Assembly (NCBI GenBank): GCA_029263475.1 | Contig: JAJCXK010000057.1 | Location: forward strand, 1 to 39,369 | Length of the DNA stretch: 39,369 bases | Source of the DNA: Candidatus Nitrosopumilus sp. | GTDB lineage: Archaea > Thermoproteota > Nitrososphaeria > Nitrososphaerales > Nitrosopumilaceae | Reading direction: 5' to 3' | Part shown: piece by piece, positions 1 through 6,805 of the stretch | Numbering within the stretch: the first letter of the stretch is position 1 | Layout of the letters: each line of letters starts with the position of its first letter | The notes under the pieces: generated by a model | Databases searched by the model: none | The model's input: only the letters and a program-made list of their open reading frames with translations | What the model was told of the DNA's origin: nothing | Program-made: the position numbers and the translations under genes

Positions 1-68
1 TTGTTAAAATCCATTTAAACTTTGAGACAAGGAACAATATAGAAATTTGACACAAACTGAGGAAAAAT

Positions 69-1088
69 ATGAAGGTTGTTAATTTTTTTTCTAGTCCAAT
101 TGGACTTGGTCACATTACCCGAGACATAGCAATTGTGAACAATTTAGAGAATATTTCAACAAATTTTACAACAGGAAGCGGTGCTGCAAAAATTCTGAAG
201 AAGTTAAATCTTGATGTACAAGATGCATACAATCCACCTTCATTTGTGGTTGAAAATGGCACGCTGAAAAATCCTGCAAGGTGGTTGTGGAACTATTATC
301 AATACTACAAAGAATGCAAAAACATTTCACAGAAAATCATTCAAAACAACATTCCAGATTTAGTGATAAGTGATGAGGATTTTGCATCATTGACTGTCGC
401 GCAAAATATGAAGATTCCAACCGTATTGGTTACAGATGTTCTAGAAACTCGATTTACCAAGGGATTAGCATCGTTTATCGAAAAAAAGATGAACAAGTCA
501 ATGCAAGAAATTATCAAGAAATGTGACATGGTCATAATTCCTGAAAGCGGAGATAGTCAAGATAACCTCAGAAAAGTGGGCCCGATAGTCAGACAAACAA
601 ATCTTACAAGAAAAGAGTTAAGAGAGAAATTTTTGTTTGGGAGGAAAACGATCGTTATCAGCATAGGCGGAACAGATGCAGGATTGTTTCTAATTGAAAA
701 GGCACTGAATGTTATTTCAAAGATCAATCAGGATGTAGAAGTAGTCCTGGTATCAGGTCCGGCAGTAGATAGAGAATTTGAAAACGTTAGAAACTTAGGG
801 TTTGTTGAAAATTTGCATGAACTAATTTTTGCTGCAGACTTGGTAATTTCTTTGGCAGGGAAATCAACAATAGATGAAGCAAATGCTTATGGAACTCCTT
901 CAATATTCATACCGATCAAAGGTCATTTTGAACAAGAGGATAATGCAAGAGAACAAGGATTTGTTTTTGAAGACATAAACAGACTAGACGAATTGATTTT
1001 GAAAAAACTAGAAGAGAAGAGAAACCAGATGAATACCAACGGTGCCAAAATTGCATCAGAGATTATTAAAAAATTAATGAACCAATAA
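69..1088 (+). CDS. MurG/GT28-like glycosyltransferase
   Basis: This 339-residue protein has the two-domain GT-B layout of family 28-like glycosyltransferases. The N-terminal loop GLGHITRD (about residues 13-20) matches the GxGH acceptor-side motif. A second Rossmann half starts near residue 193 with SIGGTDAG. The C-terminal stretch ISLAGKSTIDEANAYGTPS (about 258-276) resembles the nucleotide-sugar binding region of MurG and related UDP-sugar enzymes. Archaea lack murein, so the acceptor is probably a lipid, a glycan or a secondary metabolite; the substrate cannot be read from sequence. A GAGG-like stretch lies a few bases before the ATG. It runs in the same direction as the aspartate kinase 42 bp downstream, with no obvious functional link. 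The fold call is good and the substrate is unknown. Confidence 0.8.
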   Translation: MKVVNFFSSPIGLGHITRDIAIVNNLENISTNFTTGSGAAKILKKLNLDVQDAYNPPSFVVENGTLKNPARWLWNYYQYYKECKNISQKIIQNNIPDLVISDEDFASLTVAQNMKIPTVLVTDVLETRFTKGLASFIEKKMNKSMQEIIKKCDMVIIPESGDSQDNLRKVGPIVRQTNLTRKELREKFLFGRKTIVISIGGTDAGLFLIEKALNVISKINQDVEVVLVSGPAVDREFENVRNLGFVENLHELIFAADLVISLAGKSTIDEANAYGTPSIFIPIKGHFEQEDNAREQGFVFEDINRLDELILKKLEEKRNQMNTNGAKIASEIIKKLMNQ

Positions 1089-1130
1089 TCAAATGCTTAA
1101 TAGATGGCTATTGAATTTTGAAAAAACATC

Positions 1131-2546
1131 ATGACTAAGTTAACAGTTGCAAAATTTGGCGGCAGTGCAATAGGTCCGAATGGAGAAACAATTCCAAAGA
1201 TCATTCAACGAATCATAGATTTGGAAAAAAATTCCAAAATCATTGCGGTTTTTTCAGCACCGTTAACTATCCATAATGAAAAAAAGCGTTCTCTAACGGA
1301 CATAATCTTGGAACAGGGTAGAAATGCAGAGAACGGAATTGCCCCATCTCTTGACATTGTTAAATCAACATATCAAAAAATTTTGGAAATGGTGAATTCT
1401 GAAAATAAGAAAGACTGTGAAAATGTAATCAATCTTCATCTGGAAAAGGCGCAAAAAGCACTTGATGAGGCATTGGAAATCAAAGAATTCGTCAATGAGA
1501 CACGATCACGTGCCCTGGCATTTTCAGGAGAAATTTTAATGTCCCACGTAATGAATTACGTTCTTAGAAGCAATGGCATCAAGGCAGATGCAATTAATTT
1601 TGAAAATTGGCCAATAATTACTGATAATAACATTGAATTTACAAATTTCCTTGCTACAGAATCTAGAGAAAAGATGAGTGAAATGGCAGATATAGTAGAA
1701 AAAAACGAGGTAGTCACAATTGGAGGATTCATTGGAAAAACTGTCGACAATATTACCACGACATACGAACGAGGGGGTTCAGACAGAACGGCGGCAGATC
1801 TTGGAATATTATTTCATAAAAAATATGAAACCAGTATAGACTTTGAAAAAGACAGTTCAGTAGTTTCTGCGGATCCAAAAATAGTTGATCTGGAATTAAG
1901 AGAAGTAATTCAATTGTCATACAATGAAGCAAGACTTGCAGGAATGTTTGGAATGAAGATTTTAGATCCAATTGCAATTAAAGAAATTGTAGAAAACGGA
2001 GTGGATGTGCCAATTACAATTACAAATATGAAAAATCCAGAAAAAATAACCACAGTTAAGAGAATAGTGGATGAGCGGGAAGGACACCCAATTAAGATAG
2101 TCACAGGAAAAGAAAACTGTGCCATTTTTAGAATTGAAACAAGTGCTATTCAGAAACTATTGACATCATTAGAAAAGGACAAACACTACAGTGAATTCAT
2201 AATTCTATCGCCATTTACAAAAGATGGAATTGAGTTTTCTCGAATATTATTCCTAGATGGAGAGTACGTGAGTAGGAATGAAAAATATTTACTCGGATTT
2301 GATTCACTTGCAACAATCACATACAACAGAGGGGTTATCACGCTAATCGGTGATGAGATGTGGAGAGTACAACAAGTAGCTTCAAGAACCAGTGCAAGAA
2401 TTGGTGAATCAGGACTAAACATTTTGAATATGGATGCACAAGAAGAAACATCAAGAATAATCATTGTTATCGAAGACAAGGAAGACAACATTAGAAAAGC
2501 AATACGAGCAATACATCAGGAAGTCTCAAAGATAGATTTTGTATAA
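1131..2546 (+). CDS. lysC: Aspartate kinase
   Basis: Aspartate kinase phosphorylates L-aspartate, the first step towards threonine, methionine and, in many organisms, lysine. The 471-residue length fits a single-function enzyme with a C-terminal regulatory part. The amino-acid kinase signature KFGGSAIG is at about residues 8-15, and the substrate/ATP loop appears as YERGGSDRTAADLG near 216-229. The usual TTLGRGGSD reads TTYERGGSD here, a mild departure. The region from about 325 to 471 looks like paired ACT domains (for example GVITLIGDEMW, then ARIGESGLNILNM), the usual site of feedback inhibition by the end product amino acid. It has no pathway partner directly beside it, although a branched-chain aminotransferase lies 450 bp downstream. 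Confidence 0.93.
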   Translation: MTKLTVAKFGGSAIGPNGETIPKIIQRIIDLEKNSKIIAVFSAPLTIHNEKKRSLTDIILEQGRNAENGIAPSLDIVKSTYQKILEMVNSENKKDCENVINLHLEKAQKALDEALEIKEFVNETRSRALAFSGEILMSHVMNYVLRSNGIKADAINFENWPIITDNNIEFTNFLATESREKMSEMADIVEKNEVVTIGGFIGKTVDNITTTYERGGSDRTAADLGILFHKKYETSIDFEKDSSVVSADPKIVDLELREVIQLSYNEARLAGMFGMKILDPIAIKEIVENGVDVPITITNMKNPEKITTVKRIVDEREGHPIKIVTGKENCAIFRIETSAIQKLLTSLEKDKHYSEFIILSPFTKDGIEFSRILFLDGEYVSRNEKYLLGFDSLATITYNRGVITLIGDEMWRVQQVASRTSARIGESGLNILNMDAQEETSRIIIVIEDKEDNIRKAIRAIHQEVSKIDFV

Positions 2547-2552
2547 AGAAAA

Positions 2553-2634
2553 GTGACGTTACGGGCTTTCACCTGTAAACGCCATCATGGGTTTATTCTT
2601 GGACCATCATCTAGAGTTAGTCCGGCGTTACCCA
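2553..2634. ncRNA. Candidate structured RNA, family unknown
   Basis: The gap after aspartate kinase is richer in G+C than other gaps in the window and can fold. On the plus strand GTTACGGG (2558-2565) pairs with CCTGTAAAC (2572-2580) around a 6-base loop, with one bulge and one G-U pair. AACGCC (2578-2583) pairs with GGCGTT (2624-2629). GGAC (2601-2604) pairs with GTCC (2620-2623), directly against the previous stem. The G-U pair would be an A-C mismatch on the other strand, which slightly favours plus. However, on the minus strand the element ends in a T-rich tract (2545-2552) and has a TATA-like sequence near 2680-2688. No tRNA T-loop, SRP or RNase P motif is present. The family is not recognised. 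Confidence 0.3.
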
Positions 2635-2694
2635 AAACACGCGACAGCATATGTAACAATCCATAGTATTTAGAGATGATCTATATAGTTCTCA

Positions 2695-2916
2695 TCATGT
2701 ACGCTCAGCCATCATCCAAAGAGCAATTCCAATTCCAATCACAGCATACCATTTGAAGTTCTTCTTGCTCATGAAAATATTGACCGAACCTAGTTCTTTT
2801 TCCCCATATTCAGAAAGACGGATCTTTCTCATTTCAAATGCATGACCGATAAAGCCTATTGTCAGAAAGACAATTCCTGCAAATGCCAAAGTCCACTCCA
2901 CACCTAACTTTTTCAT
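2695..2916 (-). CDS. Small two-helix membrane protein
   Basis: This 73-residue hypothetical protein has two predicted membrane segments, about residues 8-26 (TLAFAGIVFLTIGFIGHAF) and 56-69 (WYAVIGIGIALWMM). A charged loop between them (RKIRLSEYGEKELG) carries positive charge. It runs opposite to the genes on both sides. The hydrophobic pattern and clean ATG start argue for a real gene, but no family is recognised and nothing nearby suggests a function. Confidence 0.6.
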   Translation of the reverse strand: MKKLGVEWTLAFAGIVFLTIGFIGHAFEMRKIRLSEYGEKELGSVNIFMSKKNFKWYAVIGIGIALWMMAERT

Positions 2917-3000
2917 TCATCTGATATGTATTTACAGAGAATTTGAAACCAGGACTCAAAAAAATAATTCTTTAAATTAGCAATATTTTTTTCGTCTCCT

Positions 3001-3915
3001 ATGAAAGAGACAGGTAAAATATGGATGAATGGGAAATTAGTACCATTCAAGGATGCCAAAGTTCACGTGTTAACTCACGCATTACACTATTCAACATCAA
3101 TTTTTGAAGGAATCAGATGCTATGATACTCCAAATGGTTCAGCAATTTTTAGATTACCTGAACATGTTGACAGGTTTTTCAAATCAGCAAAGCTATATTC
3201 GATGAAGATGCAATTCTCAAAAAAAGGAATTACAGAAGGAATCATAAAAACTGTAAAAGCAGGAGGACTCAAAGAATCATACATCAGACCATTGGCATAC
3301 TATGGTTACGGCACAATGGGACTGACTCCAATCCAGAACAAAGTTGATGTCTCAATCGCATGTTGGGAATGGAAGATGGGTGAGTCTAAGGCAGGGAAAT
3401 TTTCTGGAGCAAAATGTAAAATTTCAAGCTGGATAAAGATAGATTCAAGATTTCAACCAATGCAAGCAAAAGCCGCATCAAACTATGCAAATGCAGCACT
3501 TGCAAGAATGGAAGCATTGGAAAACGGATATGACGAGGCAATCATGTTGAATTCACATGGAAAAGTTGCAGAAGGAAGTGCAGAGAACATATTTGTTGTC
3601 AAGGACGACATAATTCAAACACCTCCACTTTCAGCAGGAGGATTAGAAGGAATCACCAGAGACAGTATCATTCAGATCATCGAAGAGAATGGAGGATTTG
3701 TAGTTGAGCGGGATTTAGAGCGGGATGATCTCTACGCGGCAGATGAAATTTTCATGACCGGTACTGCAGCAGAAGTAAAATCAGTCACTCAGATCGACAA
3801 GGTGAAAATTGGAAATGGTAAGATGGGCGACATTACCAAAGCAGTACAAAAATCATTTACTGACGTAATCATGGGCAAGGATGAAAGATTTTTGCCATGG
3901 TTGACGTTTATCTGA
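3001..3915 (+). CDS. ilvE: Branched-chain amino acid aminotransferase
   Basis: This PLP-dependent fold-type IV transaminase interconverts leucine, isoleucine and valine with their 2-oxo acids, using glutamate/2-oxoglutarate. Its 304 residues match the family length. The N-terminal pattern HALHYSTSIFEGIRCY (about 26-41) is typical, and the PLP lysine lies in QAKAASNYANAALA (about 156-169). The following segment DEAIMLNSHGKVAEGSAENIF and TPPLSAGGLEGITRDSI are class-IV signatures. D-amino-acid transaminases and aminodeoxychorismate lyases share the fold, but length and motifs favour BCAT. A TATA-like CTTTAAATTA lies about 25 bp before the ATG, consistent with a leaderless transcript. Confidence 0.93.
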   Translation: MKETGKIWMNGKLVPFKDAKVHVLTHALHYSTSIFEGIRCYDTPNGSAIFRLPEHVDRFFKSAKLYSMKMQFSKKGITEGIIKTVKAGGLKESYIRPLAYYGYGTMGLTPIQNKVDVSIACWEWKMGESKAGKFSGAKCKISSWIKIDSRFQPMQAKAASNYANAALARMEALENGYDEAIMLNSHGKVAEGSAENIFVVKDDIIQTPPLSAGGLEGITRDSIIQIIEENGGFVVERDLERDDLYAADEIFMTGTAAEVKSVTQIDKVKIGNGKMGDITKAVQKSFTDVIMGKDERFLPWLTFI

Positions 3916-3955
3916 GTCCATGAGGTTTTTTACCCAGAGAGAAGATTAACGTATC

Positions 3956-4117
3956 ATGGATTCCTGTGACATAGGAGAGACATCCGAAATATGCTGGTTT
4001 TGTAGAAAAGGACGTCATGATGACTGTATGAAAGAAATTCCAACACAAGGCAAATCTGACGGGCCACATGATTGTACATTTGATACAAAACTTGTCCCAT
4101 GTAATTGCCATCATTGA
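3956..4117 (+). CDS. Small Cys/His-rich, probably zinc-binding protein
   Basis: An open frame of 53 residues starts at ATG 3956. It is dense in metal-ligand residues: C4, CWFC at 13-16, C24, H38, C40 and a C-terminal CNCHH (49-53). The CxxC pair and terminal CxCHH suggest one or two zinc sites. The ligand-rich pattern and the fact that the frame fills the gap between ilvE and the methyltransferase support a real gene rather than chance. The opposite-strand frame over the same bases (3908-4114) has no such features. No function is assigned. Confidence 0.65.
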   Translation: MDSCDIGETSEICWFCRKGRHDDCMKEIPTQGKSDGPHDCTFDTKLVPCNCHH

Positions 4118-4156
4118 ACAATTAATAACAAATACAGCTTTGTTTGAAAAAGATCC

Positions 4157-4711
4157 ATGAATTATGATAAAGAATTTTGGGATAAATACTCGGATGAAAA
4201 CGAATCAAGATACAATGAGGAGTTTGCAAAATTCACAAGAGATCTGGCCACATCCTTGCGATGTACCAGCATTTTGGAGATAGGGTGTGGAACGGGAATC
4301 GATCTACGATTATTTCCGGATACGTTTGAAATACACGGAATAGATCTTAATGATCACGCCTTAGAGATAGCAAAGGAGAAATTCCCCATTGCAGAGTTTA
4401 AGAAAGGATCCATTGCAGAGTTGCCATTTGGAGATTCTTCAGTGGATTTTGTATTCACACATGGACTAATGAACTACCTAGATGATGAGACGTTAAAAAA
4501 AGGAATTTCTGAGATATTCAGAGTATCTGGAAAATACATTATGAATTGTGAAAAATTTGAGGTGACAGAAAAGCAGATTGACAAAAACCAAAAATTTCGT
4601 AACATGAAAAATAGATGGTTAGACTACAAGGTAAGATTCGTAAGCGATGTAGAGATGCATGAGGATATAGAACCAGACAAACCAAAATTCACCCTATTAA
4701 AAAAACTGTAA
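4157..4711 (+). CDS. Class I SAM-dependent methyltransferase
   Basis: This 184-residue Rossmann-type methyltransferase has motif I as LEIGCGTGIDLRLF (about residues 40-53) and the acidic motif II end as IHGIDLNDHA (about 58-67). A motif III/IV-like region follows as SIAELPFGDSSVDFVFTHGLMNYL (split by the hinge near 85-108). Motif VI-like glycine spacing is weak because the C-terminal half is short. The substrate cannot be inferred. It lies 39 bp after the small Cys-rich protein, in the same direction, so co-transcription is possible. Similar small methyltransferases act on small molecules, for example pseudaminic acid or biotin pathway intermediates, but nothing here points to either. Confidence 0.78.
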   Translation: MNYDKEFWDKYSDENESRYNEEFAKFTRDLATSLRCTSILEIGCGTGIDLRLFPDTFEIHGIDLNDHALEIAKEKFPIAEFKKGSIAELPFGDSSVDFVFTHGLMNYLDDETLKKGISEIFRVSGKYIMNCEKFEVTEKQIDKNQKFRNMKNRWLDYKVRFVSDVEMHEDIEPDKPKFTLLKKL

Positions 4712-5018
4712 TCTACATAGATAACATAAATGCCTTGTAGCAATATCATTCTAAAAAATTGTGACTTAATTAGTTGATACATCTTTTCAACATTTGACGA
4801 GAATCAAGATTGCAAAAAACCAAGATATCTAACAAGAATACACTGAATACTTATTTCAAGATAATCATAAGTTAAACCAAAGATATTACATCGTCTATCA
4901 AAATATTTTCAAAATCATCATGTCCATAAATTATTATTTTGGTCAATAAAATTTTGAGAAATACATGAGAAAGTGCATAAGGAAGTAGTCATTTTTATAA
5001 AAAAATCAAAATATTAAG
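4712..5018. other. AT-rich intergenic region, no gene seen
   Basis: About 300 bp between the methyltransferase and tRNA-Lys were read on both strands. The longest frames with a start are about 25 codons and show no protein-like pattern. The only feature noted is a run of seven A on the plus strand (4999-5005), a T7 tract on the minus strand just beyond the tRNA 3' end. No repeat or clear hairpin was found. Confidence 0.6.
4999..5005 (-). terminator. Oligo-T termination tract after tRNA-Lys
   Basis: Seven consecutive T on the minus strand lie 14 bp beyond the mature 3' end of tRNA-Lys. Archaeal RNA polymerase commonly stops at such T tracts without a hairpin. This is inferred from position alone. 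Confidence 0.45.
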
Positions 5019-5092
5019 CGGGTCTAAAGGGATTCGGACCCTTGACAACCGGATTAAGAGTCCGGTGCGCTACCTGGCTGCGCCATAGACCC
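5019..5092 (-). tRNA. tRNA-Lys (anticodon CTT)
   Basis: The minus strand folds into a full cloverleaf. The acceptor stem is GGGTCTA/TAGACCC and the D arm is GCGC-AGCCAGGTA-GCGC. The anticodon arm is CCGGA-CTCTTAA-TCCGG with anticodon CTT, and the T arm is AAGGG-TCCGAAT-CCCTT. The discriminator base is G and CCA is not encoded. No intron is visible. Confidence 0.97.
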
Positions 5093-5150
5093 ACCAAAAA
5101 TGAAAAGCCTAGAGTTGTTATTAATCTTAAGATTTTAAAATAATGAAAAT

Positions 5151-5753
5151 TTAGTTTTGTGTTTTTGCTTCAATTTCGTTGTACTTTTCAATAATTGCTG
5201 TAAGTGCAGTCGAAACTGGAACATCATTCATTTTTTTCTTTTCGGCTAGAAGTTTTTGGTAGGCATCCAGTGTGATGTACACTGGAATTGAACCATTTCC
5301 TTCAAGTAATCCTCTAACGTTGTATAGAGCAGTTTCCATTCCTTTCTCAGCAGACTTTGCAAATTTTGCTTTATCCAAAATTGCTCCTAATGGACCAAAT
5401 GGCATCTCATAGTCAACTGACATGGTTACTCGGGTAAGATTATTGCCTAATGCCTTGAATTCGTTGGTGATTGTCCATCTCTTAAACGGACCTTCAATTT
5501 GTTTCGCAGTGATTTTTTCATTTCTAACGAAATCAATGGTCTCACCATCCCACTCTAAACGTTTACCGCTAAAGTCACCGATAATTCTGAATGTTGTACC
5601 AACACCCATTCCTTCTTTGATATCCATTGGAATAACAGTCATTCCCACCATATCATTTTTGATTTGATCAGAAACATGTTCTGGTCTTGCAAAATAGGTG
5701 AAGACGTTGTCAACAGGTGTTTTAATATCGATTGATTTTGTTACAAGGGTCAA
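5151..5753 (-). CDS. SRPBCC/START-like protein with possible RHH tail
   Basis: The first ~150 residues look like an SRPBCC (polyketide cyclase/START, CoxG-like) ligand-binding fold. It begins with a strand VTKSIDIKTPVDNVFTYFA, then alternating strands (WDGETIDFV, RVTMSVDYEM) and a long C-terminal helix near 125-150. The last ~45 residues differ: a short strand (SIPVYITLD) is followed by two helices (AYQKLLAEKKKMN and VSTALTAIIEKYNEIEA), the order of a ribbon-helix-helix DNA-binding domain. The start codon is TTG at 5753, chosen because a TATA-like TTTAAATCC lies about 25 bp upstream (minus strand). The protein is probably cytosolic. The ligand is unknown and the tail assignment is inference from pattern only. 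Confidence 0.75.
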   Translation of the reverse strand: MTLVTKSIDIKTPVDNVFTYFARPEHVSDQIKNDMVGMTVIPMDIKEGMGVGTTFRIIGDFSGKRLEWDGETIDFVRNEKITAKQIEGPFKRWTITNEFKALGNNLTRVTMSVDYEMPFGPLGAILDKAKFAKSAEKGMETALYNVRGLLEGNGSIPVYITLDAYQKLLAEKKKMNDVPVSTALTAIIEKYNEIEAKTQN

Positions 5754-5848
5754 CGATTGAGTTTCTTGGCAATAAGGATTTAAAGGTTTTGAAGATTTTC
5801 GCGATATAATTAACTTGTAATATATTCATCAATCTTTTAGTATATTTG

Positions 5849-6370
5849 ATGAGTACAAGGCGATCAGTCTTTCTGATTATAGGTTTAATTCTTTCAGGGT
5901 ATGTAGGATTTGACTCAGCATATGCCCATTCGATGTTTAACTCTGCTGAGGAATTTTATGGCGGATATAGGGTTCAAGTGGCCACTACGCCTGAATTTCC
6001 ACAAATAGATGAACCATCTCAGTTTTTGGTCAGGGTAACTGATGAGAATTTTGAGGAAGTAGACAAATTTACCATGGGGATTAGAATTTTCTACAATGAG
6101 CAGCAAGTAAATGCAATCCCACCCACAGAAATTGAAACAGGGCATTGGGACTTTGATTTCATATGGAAAAATGCAGGAAACCACATTGTAAAAATTGACT
6201 TGTACGATATGGGAGGAACGGATGGAATTCTTACTTATACGTTTAACATGGGAACTCAGAATCCGTTTGGATTTATTTTCTTTGGCGCGATAATTACGGG
6301 GGCTTTGGTATTTGCAGGAGTGATAGCGTATATCTATCTACCAGGATTTTTTAAAAAATCTAAGCCTTAG
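5849..6370 (+). CDS. Membrane-anchored exported protein, predicted N-terminal His
   Basis: From ATG 5849 the protein has 173 residues (a TTG three bases upstream is also possible). Residues 1-26 form a signal peptide with an AYA cleavage box. If it is cut there, the mature protein begins H27-S-M-F. A beta-rich domain follows (about 30-130), with patterns such as QFLVRVTDENFEEV and HWDFDFIWKNAGNHIVKIDLYD that recall FixH/YtkA/CopC-like immunoglobulin-type domains. A single membrane helix near 143-165 and a basic tail (FFKKSKP) anchor it. Its 3' end overlaps that of the heme A synthase gene by 11 bp. The position beside an oxidase operon suggests a role in copper handling or oxidase assembly. 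That role is inference; no CopC methionine-rich loop is seen. Confidence 0.75.
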   Translation: MSTRRSVFLIIGLILSGYVGFDSAYAHSMFNSAEEFYGGYRVQVATTPEFPQIDEPSQFLVRVTDENFEEVDKFTMGIRIFYNEQQVNAIPPTEIETGHWDFDFIWKNAGNHIVKIDLYDMGGTDGILTYTFNMGTQNPFGFIFFGAIITGALVFAGVIAYIYLPGFFKKSKP

Positions 6371-6803
6371 ATGCCATAGAAGTTTTAGAAACTCTGAATG
6401 CAAATAACGTGGTCAACAGCACCATAGCGAACAGCAATATTCCAATTCCCAGATGAACTGCGACTAATACTGCATGTAACTTTAGATCAATAACCATTGC
6501 ACCAAGTACAATTTGGGTGATAACAAATACCGTTGCCAGGGAACTGGTTACCTTTATCTTCAAATCAGAATTCTTGTTAATCAGACTTGCAACCATGGTT
6601 GCAATAACAAGTGAACCAGTAGTGGCTGCAACCAACCTGTGAATCCATTCGATAAGGTATTCTTCTGAGGGCATAATGCCATCTGGACACAAAGGCCATT
6701 CAGGACAAGTCAATCCAAGTCCGGCTGCAGAAACATATCCTCCGATGATCATTAGAGAATACAAAACCATCATTGTGACTAATGCAAGATATTGGATTGC
6801 CAA
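6360..6803 (-). CDS. ctaA: Half-size heme A synthase (CtaA/COX15 family)
   Basis: CtaA converts heme O to heme A by oxidising the C8 methyl group; heme A is the cofactor of A-type oxidases. This 147-residue protein has four predicted membrane helices, half the usual eight. It keeps one set of key residues: ExxH as EWIH (E52, H55), H110 and H117 in the later helices, and the cysteine pair C33/C39 in GLTCPEWPLC, matching the extracellular disulfide of Bacillus CtaA. Half-length CtaA proteins are known in archaea such as Aeropyrum and are thought to work as dimers. It starts 2 bp after the stop codon of the blue copper gene, so it is the last gene of the oxidase operon. Confidence 0.9.
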   Translation of the reverse strand: MAIQYLALVTMMVLYSLMIIGGYVSAAGLGLTCPEWPLCPDGIMPSEEYLIEWIHRLVAATTGSLVIATMVASLINKNSDLKIKVTSSLATVFVITQIVLGAMVIDLKLHAVLVAVHLGIGILLFAMVLLTTLFAFRVSKTSMASKA

Positions 6804-6805
6804 AA

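Noticed and set aside
341..535. 64-codon minus-strand frame inside the first glycosyltransferase
   Set aside because: It lies wholly in the antisense of a well-supported gene and shows no protein-like motif.
2553..2634. A tRNA or lysine riboswitch in the folded gap
   Set aside because: No T-loop (GGTTCRA) on either strand, and the element lies after, not before, aspartate kinase.
3908..4114. 68-codon minus-strand frame after ilvE
   Set aside because: The plus strand over the same bases encodes a better Cys/His-rich frame; this one has no recognisable pattern.
5846..5848. TTG start for the exported His protein
   Set aside because: ATG 5849 follows directly and is the more usual start; the difference is one residue.
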